From: Aselliscus stoliczkanus
Lineage: Eukaryota; Chordata; Mammalia; Chiroptera; Hipposideridae
Assembly (NCBI GenBank): GCA_033961575.1
Contig: CM066732.1
Location: 115,384,687-115,448,686 of the forward strand
Direction: 5' to 3'
DNA length: 64,000 nt
Shown here one piece after another: positions 48,401 through 57,766 of this stretch. Numbering within the stretch: position 1 is the first letter of the stretch; every line of letters begins with the position of its first letter. The notes below the pieces were generated by a model that ran no database searches, was not told where the DNA came from, and was given only the letters and a program-made list of their open reading frames with translations. The position numbers and the translations under genes are program-made.

Positions 48401-49073
48401 TGGACAAGTAGGACTGAAATTTGTTTTTCCTGACTCTGAAATCCTGTTTCCTACTTCATTAGTTTGTGCTTCCTAGAAAAATATGTCATGCCTTTTAATG
48501 TGTTGATTAATACATGTTATTGCATAGCCTTCAATTAAAAATTGGCTTGTTTCTATACTTCAGATTTGTGTATTTTGTTAATTTTACCTTAAAAGAAAGA
48601 AAAAAATATTGAACTATAATTAAGAATTAGGGGTGAAGTGTACTGATGTCTGTAACTTACATTGAAAATCATCAAAAATGAGGTGGGAATGGGTATGTAA
48701 TACAGTAAATATAATAGTTTAAATCTAGGTGATTACAATGATTTAATGTTTTTTGTATGTTTGAAATTTTTCATAATAAAATATGGCAGAAAATTAAATT
48801 GTAAACTCACTGGGAACAAACTGAGTTGTTTCTAGTGCTTTGTTAATAACTTGTTAATAAGCTGTATTTCCTGCAATAAGCACAGTGCTGTGGCATATGA
48901 AAAATGGACAACTAGAGACTGTCCCTGCCCCAAGAGCTTCTGGTTATAAACAAAGACCAAGATTCTCATTGCTAATTGGCCTCTTTTCTTTTTCAGGGTT
49001 ATACATAAATTTCCGTCACCTTTATAAGCAGCGCAGACGGCGATATGGACAAAAAAAGAAAAAGATCAACTGA
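20390..49073 (+). CDS. HACD3: HACD3 (PTPLAD1), very-long-chain 3-hydroxyacyl-CoA dehydratase 3, complete, 11 exons
   Basis: HACD3 is an ER multi-pass enzyme that removes water from 3-hydroxyacyl-CoA, the third step of very-long-chain fatty acid elongation. It was also described as B-IND1, a Rac1 and Hsp90-linked factor (family knowledge). The eleven exons splice in phase to 362 residues, the same length as the human protein. Residues about 1-95 form the CS/p23-like domain (start [20 protein letters not shown]). A charged linker ([12 protein letters not shown], 124-135) leads into hydrophobic segments at about 148-175, 225-237 and 243-257, with others to the C-terminus. The PTPLA signature VEIFRYPFYM is at 254-263, and the dehydratase catalytic pair is present as Tyr286 and Glu293 (LYPLGCLAE). 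The tail is basic ([15 protein letters not shown]) and is presumably cytosolic. Coding part of the exons: 20390-20476, 29196-29238, 30901-30974, 32248-32412, 34557-34608, 36550-36660, 42426-42553, 44057-44169, 45370-45476, 46039-46170, 48997-49073. Intron 6 has a GC donor. Confidence 0.97.
22470..22950 (+). repeat. Unidentified interspersed repeat, copy A (LTR-like)
   Basis: Shared with copy B: accatggggtatct ... ttagaaagaactgattaaag, ttctatgg, ttacacaaaattacgacatg, tttcagaataacctt, aataggagaacaacgtgccc, ctgctttttttctt. Copy A keeps a middle segment (about 22605-22720) that copy B lacks. I cannot name the family. Confidence 0.65.
23575..23730 (+). repeat. MIR SINE
   Basis: Conserved core and 3' half: aattcacttaacttgtctga, gcctctgtctcctcatccaa, attcacaggattgttttgag, aaagtgctttgtgaatt. 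Confidence 0.85.
23840..25090 (+). repeat. L1M ORF2 end and 3' region
   Basis: L1-type order: cacagtggattaatgaccta, actgaaagaaaatatagg, aaagaaaaagattgacaaat, gaaaagatgcttgacctctc, tggcacactgtacaacagc, then a 3' UTR ending near attaagtaag. Heavily diverged. Confidence 0.75.
25287..26935 (+). mobile_element. SINE head fused to a 5'-truncated L1 (chimeric retrocopy)
   Basis: The first ~38 bp (gggctggccgagtggctcag ... gttggctta) are the tRNA-like head of the local SINE. At about 25325 the sequence changes without a tail to L1 ORF2 (tctatgacaaaggaagcaag). The ORF2 C-terminal region then reads with few defects: [66 protein letters not shown]. After 25910 a loss of about 7 bases shifts the frame, which continues [20 protein letters not shown] through [20 protein letters not shown] to the end ISLICGI at 26419. 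The 3' UTR runs to ctgaaactaattaaaaataa and an A-rich tail. No SINE remainder follows the L1. This is the youngest-looking L1 in the window; it has no ORF1, endonuclease or full reverse transcriptase. Confidence 0.85.
27600..28030 (+). repeat. Unidentified interspersed repeat, copy B (LTR-like)
   Basis: Same orientation as copy A, about 5.1 kb downstream: gcatggggtatctcagtaag, ttagaaagaactgattatag, gacaaaattatgagatgacc, ataggaggacagaatgacct, ctgcttattttcttt. The middle segment is deleted. Confidence 0.65.
29196..29238 (+). CDS. HACD3: HACD3 exon 2
   Basis: Acceptor TTTTCACAG. The exon is 43 nt and encodes [14 protein letters not shown] plus one base. Donor AAAG|GTCAGT. It continues the CS domain. 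Confidence 0.95.
29239..30900 (+). other. HACD3: HACD3 intron 2
   Basis: A MIR lies at about 29440-29580 (gcagtagatacagcaaaaaa ... acttactgacatctct). I see nothing else identifiable. Confidence 0.6.
30901..30974 (+). CDS. HACD3: HACD3 exon 3
   Basis: T-rich acceptor ending TATAG. The exon encodes [20 protein letters not shown] and CVKPE. Donor GAG|GTATGT. Confidence 0.96.
30975..32247 (+). other. HACD3: HACD3 intron 3
   Basis: A MIR-type segment lies at about 31130-31275 (gatctgggctctgccattta, ccagtctcctcatgtgttaa, cttttccagctctgatattc). A direct repeat of tgaattcagtcatcttc occurs at 31820-31836 and 31841-31857. Confidence 0.6.
32248..32412 (+). CDS. HACD3: HACD3 exon 4
   Basis: Acceptor CCCTTAG. 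The exon has 55 whole codons, [20 protein letters not shown] through [19 protein letters not shown]. Donor AAG|GTCAGT. It ends the CS-like domain and its acidic extension. Confidence 0.97.
32532..32967 (-). repeat. Full-length long-class tRNA-derived SINE, antisense
   Basis: Read on the minus strand it runs from ggccggccgagtggcacgtt through the B-box region to ggcagatcggtcact-type body, then ccccaactcccgaataaaat and an A-rich tail. It is about 435 bp. A short duplication, agacatg, flanks it (32525-32531 and 32968-32974). Confidence 0.93.
33447..33797 (-). repeat. Long-class SINE, antisense, tRNA head missing
   Basis: It has a T run of about 38 (the A tail on the minus strand), then the SINE body (aagatttttattggggaatt ... 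cactgcagcaggggctgcag), and stops before the tRNA head. A 17-bp duplication, gcaattggaactttttt, lies at 33438-33454 and 33798-33814. Confidence 0.93.
34557..34608 (+). CDS. HACD3: HACD3 exon 5
   Basis: Acceptor TTCCAG. The exon encodes [17 protein letters not shown] plus one base. Donor GAAA|GTAAGT. It is the charged, probably helical linker before the membrane part. Confidence 0.95.
34609..36549 (+). other. HACD3: HACD3 intron 5
   Basis: AT-rich. A hAT-like remnant may lie near 35340-35520 (gtggttttcaaactctgtcc). A C/T-rich run occurs at 36225-36242. No coding sequence is seen. Confidence 0.5.
36550..36660 (+). CDS. HACD3: HACD3 exon 6 (followed by a GC donor)
   Basis: Acceptor TTTTCAG. The exon encodes [20 protein letters not shown] and [17 protein letters not shown], the first membrane segment. 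Its end is GGAAAAG, followed by GCAAGT. Joining here to exon 7 (AGTCC) keeps frame and gives the expected LGKESFYD, so the donor really is GC. Confidence 0.95.
38617..39041 (+). repeat. Full-length long-class SINE (outer member of a nest)
   Basis: It runs from gggccagccgaatggtgcgt through the B box ggttcagatccc to ccccaataaaatctaaaaat. Copies of aagagtata flank it at 38604-38612 and 39042-39050. The sequence is sense to HACD3. Confidence 0.93.
39051..39099 (-). repeat. Truncated short-class SINE inserted at the outer SINE's target repeat
   Basis: A T run is followed by gagggcagtgtcactggccc ... gtgggac. It is flanked by aagagtata at 39042-39050 and 39100-39108. Confidence 0.88.
39298..39463 (-). 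repeat. Short-class SINE with an extra 3' segment
   Basis: The SINE proper is 39370-39463 with its A tail at 39369-39351 (minus strand). The duplication gtatttaaagagtttat (39281-39297 and 39464-39480) encloses another 53 bp, 39298-39350. On the minus strand these read ggcaacttaaataaatccaa, an AATAAA motif, then an A-rich tail with TAA repeats. Confidence 0.88.
41124..41209. repeat. Tandem duplication, 43-bp unit x2
   Basis: Units 41124-41166 and 41167-41209 start ttggtattttgtcttgaaaa and are almost identical. Confidence 0.95.
41440..41610 (+). repeat. MER20-like hAT-Charlie fragment
   Basis: It keeps the MER20 3' part: ctgcagtgtgcaggacaaac, ggccaaaatgtcagtggtgt, ggttgagaaacactg. Confidence 0.75.
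42426..42553 (+). CDS. HACD3: HACD3 exon 7
   Basis: Acceptor CCCATAG. The exon encodes [20 protein letters not shown] and [20 protein letters not shown] then LIQ. Donor CAG|GTATTG. The segment [11 protein letters not shown] is conserved across PTPLA-family proteins. Confidence 0.97.
42554..44056 (+). other. HACD3: HACD3 intron 7
   Basis: A 24-bp tandem duplication (42594-42641), a C run (42999-43013), an L1M-like segment (about 43360-43860) and a CG/CA alternating tract (43861-43892). Nothing coding. Confidence 0.6.
43861..43892. repeat. (CG)n(CA)n alternating purine-pyrimidine tract
   Basis: cgtgcgcgcgcgcgcaca followed by more CA. It lies 165 bp before exon 8 and is a classic Z-DNA-prone sequence. 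Confidence 0.95.
44057..44169 (+). CDS. HACD3: HACD3 exon 8
   Basis: Acceptor TTCATAG. The exon encodes [20 protein letters not shown] and [17 protein letters not shown] plus two bases of Arg258. Donor CAG|GTGGGT. It contains two membrane segments. Confidence 0.97.
44170..45369 (+). other. HACD3: HACD3 intron 8
   Basis: 1.2 kb. I recognise no repeat or gene in it. Confidence 0.5.
45370..45476 (+). CDS. HACD3: HACD3 exon 9 (catalytic exon)
   Basis: Acceptor TCAATAG. The exon encodes [20 protein letters not shown] then [15 protein letters not shown]. It carries Tyr286 and Glu293, the active-site pair of the family. Donor GAAG|GTAATT. Confidence 0.97.
45477..46038 (+). other. HACD3: HACD3 intron 9
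   Basis: Contains an antisense MIR at about 45740-45885 (ccctccattttatagaatag, gaaactgaaacccagtgc). Confidence 0.6.
46039..46170 (+). CDS. HACD3: HACD3 exon 10
   Basis: Acceptor CTTTCAG. The exon encodes [20 protein letters not shown] then [20 protein letters not shown], and LLFL. Donor TTTTTAG|GTAAGT. It contains the last membrane segment. Confidence 0.97.
46437..46546 (+). repeat. Short-class SINE with target duplication
   Basis: It runs from gacggccgagtggcgcggtg to cactgccctc plus an A-rich tail. The duplication aaaacaatgtg lies at 46426-46436 and 46547-46557. Confidence 0.94.
47378..47525 (-). repeat. Small L1 fragment, antisense, inserted in an older repeat
   Basis: The plus strand reads like an inverted L1 3' segment (catatttgacatataacatt, gatgtacaacatgttgattt). 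The 12-bp duplication ccacactgcctt flanks it at 47366-47377 and 47526-47537. Confidence 0.75.
48997..49073 (+). CDS. HACD3: HACD3 exon 11, coding part
   Basis: Acceptor CTTTTTCAG. The exon encodes [20 protein letters not shown] then KKKIN and TGA at 49071-49073. The lysine-rich end is compatible with an ER-retention-type tail. Confidence 0.97.
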
Positions 49074-50730
49074 AAAAACAGATTTAGATGACTTCTTGCC
49101 AGTTTGAGCCTAATCTATAATTCTTACAATTTTACCTTCTTGTAACTGATGTAAAAGTTTTTTGTTTTTTTTTAAAGTTAAATGATTACATTCTCAGTGA
49201 GGCTGTCTTCTCTTTTCTCCACTAACACCCCTGAATGTATCATCTTAGTGTAGTACTTGCATGACATAGATTTCTGGTACCTGATGACAGGTTTGTTCTT
49301 TTGCATTCTGTTTGTGACAGCAGACTCAGCCCTGCCCCCACCCCCTCCAAGTCCAATCAGTCTATTTCACACAGGCCAGAGAGATTTCTTCAGTGCCCTG
49401 ACCCTACCAGATTGGTCATTCTTACAGAGATTTGTTCTTTTCTATTGTGAAAAAAAGCAAGACTCTGTTGCTCTATTATAGAAGGCTGTGAAAATGACTC
49501 AGGTAGGACCTAATATGTTCTGTACTGAAGGGGTTACTAGTTAAGTGGGGCAACATTGATTTTTTTGAAAATCAAGTTCAACCTAGTCATTGATTAAGCA
49601 TTTCTGAGTCTGAGTGGGGCTAGAAACACCTATTACTTCAGACTCTTGGCCTCTCTAACAATATCTGTTACTACAGTGCTTACCTGTGTGGGCACAGAAT
49701 GATTTAGAAACCAGTCAGAATCTTGGAACACCATGATCACTTACTTCATTCCTAGCAAAATCAGAACTATTTTCAACACTAAAGAAAGATGAAACATTAG
49801 TTAGAGTATGAGATTTTGAGAGTTACAAACCCAAATGGCTACAGGGGTCAGAAGGATCAAATTGGCCATAACACACCTGATGATGCAACCTGTAGCTAAC
49901 TGGAAACAGCGTAGGCCAGACTAAACGCACCTACAAAACTGTCTTAGGCTGTGCAGAAACAAAAGGCTCAATCTTCCTTCCTCTGTACTGTCTGAGTCCA
50001 CTTGTGTACCTGTCAGAGTAAGTGGTGGGATTGTCTGTTTTTGAAGAGACCTCAAAAGTACCTGCTGTTATTTTACCTATCTGCAGTGGGCCAATGAACA
50101 GAGAACTTTGGCTTGAGAACCACCAGCTGGTCCTGTAACAGATTCCTGGCAGGAAACCCACCAATAGAGGACCTGAAAAAAATCTAGATTTTATGAAGTT
50201 TGGCCATTGTCAAAAAACATGTTTCCTCTACTACATTCCAAGTAAACCAAGTAAAATGTATTAGAAGTAATGCTTGTGTGAAAGATTGTAAGGCAAAATA
50301 ACTCTTTGTGTTCTGCCATTCTCATTGTTCCTGGGGAAAAGGGGATTAAGTAAGTTACAGTGTTTCTCTGAGCCAAACTTGGTTTGACCTAAAAACATCT
50401 GATTAGGATAGGCTGCTGATTTTTTTCAAGTTTGTTGCACTGAAGGATATTTTGCATGTCTGTAACTTCTGTCACTTGTTTGTATTAACTCTGGTGTTCT
50501 TTCAACCGACTTTGTGTGTGTAATTGGGCAGATCAGCTTTGCAGTAGATTATGCTGCATCTATGGCAGGATCTTATGTTCTTATAAGCCCTTTTGTTGCT
50601 GTCTGAGAAAGCAAAAGATTGTTTATTTCTATTAAACATTTGCAGTCAAAATCCTAGTAACTGGTGTTTTAAAGATCATTTACTCTTAATGGTTTGCACA
50701 TTGTTAGTAATAAAGTCCTTTGTTCAGACA
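49074..50730 (+). other. HACD3: HACD3 3' UTR
   Basis: About 1.65 kb of unique sequence follows the stop. The AATAAA at 50709-50714, followed by AAGTCCTTTGTTCAG, is the best poly(A) signal. The length suits the long 3' UTR known for this gene. A weaker signal, AATAAA at 50836-50841, lies downstream. Confidence 0.7.
50709..50714 (+). terminator. HACD3: Likely HACD3 poly(A) signal
   Basis: Canonical AATAAA followed within 25 bp by a T/G-rich stretch. Confidence 0.6.
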
Positions 50731-51127
50731 AAACATGTAGCAGTTCTGCACGTTAAACAAACATCATGGCTGCTCAGGTTGAAGCCTGCGGGAGTAATAC
50801 CTTAGGTGGGCCACAGAGCAATTTGAAAAGCACTGACAATGTAAATAAAACCTAGACAAGTTATAGGACTTGCCCAAGGCCATGAAGTTGGCTGGTGAAT
50901 TGGAATTATGATTCCACTTCTCACTGCAGTGACCTGTCAGAATCTACCTGGATGGAACCTGGCTTATGTAATGAGGCCTAACCAGTGTCAGGATCCAGGA
51001 AGTTAGTCTGGAACCCAATGAGCCCTCATGATTTATGAATCTTTGCCACATAGGAAGCTGAAATTATATCCAGAAGGTAGGACGGACCAAAAGGCAAAGA
51101 CCCATTTGTTTTCCAGTAAAACCATTT
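50731..51127. other. Narrow gap between the convergent HACD3 and INTS14 3' ends
   Basis: About 400 bp. It includes an antisense MIR core at about 50850-50950 (ttataggacttgcccaaggc, catgaagttggctggtgaat). No promoter or gene is seen. Confidence 0.55.
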
Positions 51128-51725
51128 TATAGAAAATCAAATATTTTATTTTCATTAAAAAAAAACCTTGAAGAAATAGGAATAATTTTATACATTTATG
51201 GTTGCTGTTTAAAAGATATACCAAAAGCACCTAAGAACCAAGTTATGCCCAAGTTCTAAGAAAAGTTCCAAAACTTCGTGGTATAAGGATTGTATTTAAC
51301 AAGTCCCAGACAGTCTGGGTTGCTCATTCCAAGGACAGGAGCTTGAAAATGTCCTTGTGATTGAGAGAGAAGATTCCTTTCGGGAAGCCAGAGGACCCTT
51401 GTTTAGGTTTCCTGAGGAAGGGGGAAAGCTCTGTGCTCGTCAGTCCTTCAAGCTTCTCAGGAGATGTACCCATCATGGGAGCAACAGGTGTCTTTGGGCT
51501 TAAAGACTGAGCCCCGGAAAGCTGAAGTCAAAGCCCAAACAGCCAACCACCCTTCAGTAGCCTTGTCAGACTAGCAGAGTCATTCAAACCAGCAAGTGGT
51601 GATTCTGAGGCGGCCTCAGGGAGGTCCTAGGGTGGGTATTGCAGAGATGAACAGACTGGAAAAGTTTTTACCCTAAATCATTCTCACTTGAACTGGAAAA
51701 GGAAGGCAGGCTCCCAAAGTCAGCT
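51128..51725 (-). other. INTS14: INTS14 3' UTR
   Basis: About 600 bp of unique sequence. AATAAA at 51150-51145 (minus strand), followed by ATATTTGATTTTCTAT, is the only good poly(A) signal close to the stop. The 3' end is predicted, not observed. Confidence 0.55.
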
Positions 51726-51977
51726 TCACATTCTTTCAGCGCTGCTCCCAGAGAAGTCTGTCTGCAAAGGTGTGATGTTGTGGTCATAGCCAGCGTACTC
51801 AGAGGTGCCCGTGCTGGCCAGCTTGAGCTGCTGCGCGGCGTGGGTCAGCTGGAACGCGGCGTCAGGGTGCGCTGTGTCAGGCAGCAGCGTGCACTCCCTT
51901 TCCAGCATGTCAGCCACCCCTTTGAGCAGGTCCAGGAAACCAAAGGCCAGGGCAGCCTTTCGTAAACGGTTCAACTC
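51726..51977 (-). CDS. INTS14: INTS14 last coding exon
   Basis: Acceptor ATCTTGTTGCAG, start GAGTTGAAC at 51977. It encodes ELNRLRKAALAFGFLDLLKG through HPDAAFQLTHAAQQLKLAST to SSAERM and TGA at 51728-51726. There are 83 codons before the stop. Confidence 0.97.
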   Translation of the reverse strand, partial: ELNRLRKAALAFGFLDLLKGVADMLERECTLLPDTAHPDAAFQLTHAAQQLKLASTGTSEYAGYDHNITPLQTDFSGSSAERM

Positions 51978-54900
51978 CTGCAACAAGATAAAAAAAAACC
52001 CACCAGTGTTCCTGAAATGCATTTTCCTCATCACATACTTTCTAAGTGCTCAGCTAAGACTAAGTTCTTGACCCATGAACTTAAGTGAGCATTTTTATAG
52101 GAGAAGAATGCTGTACAGAGATGCCGACAGAGAGTGTGATGACCTGACTAGGAAGCGATTCCTCCGCAGGTGATGAGAAGTCTGGGTAAGGAAGACAGCT
52201 GACTGCAACAGGTCATCAGCAGCACTTAGGCCAAACCCAGTGAGGCACTTTGCACACACCATGCCCTCATAAATACGGAGGCTTACCTTTCCTCTCTTAC
52301 TCAGGCTTGCCCCAAACCTCAGAGGGCTCTGAAGCCTCTGGTGCATCTCTGGCTGGGCTTCAGGCTGAATGGCAATGAACGTGTCTGGAGGAGGCTCTGG
52401 AGGAGTCAGGAAGTCTGGCCCAAAAGACTGCCACAAGAAGGTCAAAGTGGATGGAGGCAGAGAACTAGGAAGTGCCCATCAACCATTTAGCAGTGTGATC
52501 TGGGCAAGTTGCGTAGCCTCTCGCAGTCTTAATTGCCTCATGTACAAAATGAAGAGGATTGCCTCTTGCCCGTTGCAGGGGCTGGCGCAATCGCCTAGTC
52601 AAGGCCCTTCCCAGCTCTAACATGTGGGATTATATAAACCCAGAAAAAAGAAACGGGGTTTCTGACCACCTCTCCACTATCTGTTCACAAGTGCAAAGTT
52701 CAGAAGAAGGCCAAGGTTCAAGTGTGCCATCTTGAATAGACAGCTGACGATCGTGTGGGGACTGCTCTGCAGGGAGAGGGACTAGAGCCAAGTAGGGGTC
52801 ATCGGGGCCCGTGTGAATTACGGGCTGCGGTGAGGGGGCCTGCGGGCATGGCGGGTCTCTGGCTGAACTCAGAGTAAGGTTGCTCTTGCTTGATTTCATC
52901 AGCTCACTACATAATTACGTTTGAAGACAATAGTGACTTAAAGGTAATGAGATAACATCCAGACAAAGTAGCACGTACGTTCTCTGGAAGAAATGCTAGC
53001 CTTGGGCTGCCTGTGTGTACCATATTTTAAGATTAGCAAGCTAGGGCACAACTGACAACACAGTCCACCTCACACTGCCACTTAATTTGATTTTAGCCAA
53101 ACACCAGGACCAGAGAAACAAGTGAGTTTAAATGCCCCACACTCTACCCTACCCTTTGTAACTTAATTCAACTTAATTGCCTCCACCAATGGTTCTGGAT
53201 TAGTTAGGTATGGTTGCAGAGGTCATCCTTTTGCAATTCATAAACATGCAATTTTGGGAGTCATTCCTGGAAGCAGCTTCTCTGGTACAGTAAGGATATA
53301 CTGGGCCAGCAGCATCCCAGGAAGTCACAATGGTTGCCTGGGGTTTGTCTGGATACCCACATGGGGGTGGTGAGGACGGTTAAGGTCCTTCCAGCACCTT
53401 CCCTCAGCCAAGCACAGCAGCAACAATACAGAGAAGCCCTTCTGCACAAAACCAGGCCATTTAAATACTTCCAATTCTTGGATTTTAGGGCAGCAACGGA
53501 TCTATCACTCCTACTGACTTTACCGATGAAAAAACTGAGGCACAAAGTATACAGTTCTCATTCCTGTCCATGTTCAATCTGGTACCTGACACAACTGTGA
53601 ACCATTTATTTCGGGCACACATCCCTGGGCTTACCCTCTTCCACTATAATTCTGATAGTCTCACCTTATAGAATGTTTGTGTTTTTTCAGGTAGTTTCCT
53701 TGCATTTCTTAAAATCTTCTGTACATCTGTCTATTAAGGGCAAAAAGAATTAAACATTAGAATTCTGTGGTAAAAGGGAAAAGAATACAAAAGGATGACT
53801 CTAAATGTTTAAAGAAATGAAAATGAGAATAGTGTCAAGATAAGGATCCTTTCTAATGTCACTATTCTATTCAACGTTAGTAAAAGACCTCCCTCCTTCA
53901 AAATGCTTGATGATAATCCCTTGGTGACAGATACAAACTTGTCTCACAATAACATACCCACTAACCTCATACATATATTTTTGGACAGCTGCTTTTTGAC
54001 AAGAGTGCCAAAATTTTATGATTTGTTTTTTTGACAGATGGTGCTAGGACAACTGGATAGCCATGTGCAAAAGAATGAAGTAGGACCCTTACTTCACACC
54101 ACATACAAAAAAGTAACTAAAAATGGATCTAAATGGAAGAGCTAAAACTATAAAACTCTTATAAGAAAGTGTAGGGGGCCTATCTTCATGACTTTGGATT
54201 TGGCCATGATTTCTTAGTTACAACAATAGCAGCACAGAAAAAAAAAGAAAAAAAAGAATTTGACAAATGTCCACGACAGCATTATTCAGAATAGCCAAAA
54301 GGTGGAAACAATCCAAATGTTCATCTGAATGAATGGATAAACAAAATGTGGCATATTCATGGAATGAATAAACAATGGAATATTATTCAGCCGTCAAAAG
54401 GAATGAAGTACTGATACATGCTACAACACGAATGACCGATGAAAACATTATGCTTAGTGGAAGGAAGCTAAACACAGGCCACATATTATATGATACCATT
54501 TATATGAACTATCCAGAATAGACAAAACCCATAGAGAAAGAAAGCAAATTAATGGTTGCCAAGAGCTGGGGGGAAGACGGAATACAGAGTAACTTGTTTA
54601 ATGGGCACGAGATTTCCTTTTGGGGTGACAAAATGTTTTGGGACTGGATAGTAGTGATGGTTATATAACATTGTGATTGTACTAAATGCCACTGAATTGT
54701 ATACTTTAAAATGGCTGAAATGGTAAATTTTATGATATGTATATGTCACTACAATAAAAAAAATACTCATACCAAAATAAAATTTGAAAACAATCTGAGA
54801 AAAATTCAGCTATTCTTCTGATCAGGATATGATCGGGGTCAGGAATGGCAGGAAAGAGGGAGAACCTGATTTTCCAACGAAGAGAGCCCTGCCCCCTTAG

Positions 54901-57724
54901 CCTTGGCAGGACGTGTCGTCTCCGTGAAAGGGCTATGCCATCAACAGAAGCTACTTCTGCTGTCAGGTGGCCTGACTGCCTCTTCTCATCTGGCTTGGGC
55001 TGGACTCATTGGAGGAACAAAGGGGAAAAAATGGCACTCAAATGAAAAAAAAAAGGGCCAACTGTGGTTTTTAAAAATAGGTATAAATGACTTTATGTCA
55101 ATGGAAGGAGAAATGTCAGTGAGTACCTTGCCTAAAAGTAACAAACCTTGATAATAGTATATTCTTAGCTTCCCATGAGAGTGTTTTTGTGGAATTACAG
55201 TGTAATGCTATGGTTTGGGTTCTATTGTGGCAATGGAGGAAATAACCACATGAAAAATTGTTAAAGGTAACACCCATTACGTTATTCAATACCTCAGCAT
55301 GTCCAAAATTTTACGTTAAAATTCAATGCCAGGAAAATGTGCCTCTCTAGAAGAACTGACATGCTTCCTTTTATTAGACATATAATACTATCTAACACAA
55401 AACCCTACACGTTTCTTTTGTGCCCTTGGTAGCAGGAAGCTTGGAGCCAAATTGCTCCAATACAATTGTCATTTGCCTTGGGTTCCTGGCAAAATTGTCT
55501 CCCCGCTTCCTCTGGGTTTTGTATTGCTCTAAATTTTGTAAAAAGGATTTTGCTATACTTGTATACGTGTTTTACCATAGGCCACCTCAAATCCCTTTTG
55601 GAAATAATGACAAACATTAGAAGTAAATGAATTACTAAGTATCAAAGGAAAGAAAAATCAAATCACATGTCTGCCTGCCTGCCAGAATCCCTCCCCCTGT
55701 GCCCAGTGGAAAGCAACGGGAATGGTAATGTTACCTGGAGGCCACTGGGTTTGATCCAGACAGTCACATTTTGGGCATAACTGCGTTTGTTTTTGGGCTG
55801 CAGGGGAAATGGGCTCTTATTGTCATCCTCACCATAAGGGTTTTCTTTTGCATCTTAAAAGAAAAAGACATTCTTGAAATGACAGCTGGCAAAACATAAT
55901 CAATTACATTTCCAATTAGTCTAGAAGCTCTTTGAATCATTCAATCTTTTATATCCTGTTACTTCCCTAATTAAGAAAATACATTAACTTCAGTCAGTTT
56001 GGAGAACTTGCTCTCAGTAGAAATCGACTGAGGCTCATGTAAGTAAAAAAAAACATCTTAATGTTTTTTTTTTTTTTTTTAAAGCACACATTTATACTAT
56101 TTTGTTTATTTAGTTATTTCTTTTTCTTTTTGGGAGTTAGGGAAGGGGAACAGTGTTGGGAATTGGGGAAGGGGAGTAGCCACGTTGCTGTCCTTCCATC
56201 TTAGTTGTAGAGGGCACAGCTAGCTCAGCTCCAAGTCCAGTCACCTCCAGCAGCCCAGTACTTGGGCACAGCTCACTGGCCCATGTGGGAATCGAACCTG
56301 GCAACCCTGTTGTTCAGAGCTCACACTCTTAAGCAACTGAGGCACTCGGCCGGCCCCTTCATGTTTTTAAAGAAAGACACTTCATTTATATGCTTTATAT
56401 AAAGTCAGAGAGAATAAAACTAATACATACAATAATACTAAAGTACTATTTTTAAAAACATATAAACATATATACTGCAATTCTATTGGGTTGTCGGAAA
56501 AGTCATGACACATTTTTGCAATGAAAATATATAGCTTAGCCCAGCAGTCTCCCACACAACTTTCTGCAATGACAGAATGGTAGGCACTAGCCCACATGGC
56601 CACTGAACACTTGGCATGTAGCTACTGTGACTGAGGAACTGAATTTTAATTATTTTAATTAAATTTAAATAGCCTCATGTGGCTAGTGGCTACTGGTTTA
56701 GACAGCATATGTCTAGGCATTGAGAAAATTAAAAAGGAAAACTATATATAGCCAAATTAAGAAAAAGGGCAAGGGAATATTTTTTGATGAAACATACCCC
56801 ACTATGGCTTATTAGTTTATTGTGCCCACAGAATTAAAGCCATGGTGGTTTTACAGCCACATGGATAAACAAGGGTTCTTATTTTTCTACTGGCTTCCTG
56901 AGCCAATGAAACTTGGCCCCAAATTTACAAAGCGTGTTTAACATCTATTGGCTTATTTTATCCTTATTATTACTACCTTCTGGGGTAGACAGAGCAGGAA
57001 TCATTTCTCCAACAAGTTAGGGAGCTTATATCCCAAATGTTTATGTTGAAAACTGGAATTTGCCCAATTTCTAACTGAACCAGAAGACTCCTTTATGTAG
57101 CAAGCACTGTGCTAGAAGTGTGGCTAGAGATTTTTCTGGCCTCAAGAAACTTATAAAGAATGTTTATTAAATTCCAACTACGTGCCAAGCACTTTACATA
57201 TATAACTGTTCTTCTGACAGCAACCCGAAAGGGTAGATGTTATTAGTCCCATTCAGGATGAGGAGACTGAGGCTCTGAGAGGCTGGGCCTCCACAGGCTT
57301 CAGTGACTCGGCTGGGCCTGGTTCCAAGACCAACACTTTTTCAACTACTCAACACTGCCATTCTTCACCCACCCAAATTTACTTACATTCCAGGTCTAGA
57401 TACTATCCTACCTTCCCCAGGAAGTTGTCCCAACTTTTTCTGGTAGACAGTGATTTCTCTAGACCCTTCTATTCTACAGCGGTCCGTATCAGTATCAAAC
57501 ATTTCAACATCTAATCATAGCTTATCTTGTCTCTAATTGTTTGAAACCCATATGTGGAAACTGGCTTAGCAGACAGGAAATACTGCTTTTATGAAAAAAT
57601 AACAGGAGACTCTGAGAAATAAGAAATATGATAGCAGGAAATAAAAACAGTTGCAAGATAAAGTTGAAGATACCTCACAGAAGGTAAAACAAAAAGAAAA
57701 AAAATGGAAAAATGGATAAGAAAA

Positions 57725-57766
<42 letters not shown>

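Larger units (their letters stand above)
46171..48996 (+). other. HACD3: HACD3 intron 10
   Basis: Holds a short-class SINE (46437-46546), an old interspersed repeat (47020-47700) split by a small L1 fragment (47378-47525), and an antisense MIR (about 48290-48460). Confidence 0.65.

Noticed and set aside
52095..52445. A 116-codon minus-strand frame between INTS14 exons
   Set aside because: The known INTS14 protein joins the exons at 53665 and 51977 directly, with no room for this segment, and the frame has no matching splice sites.
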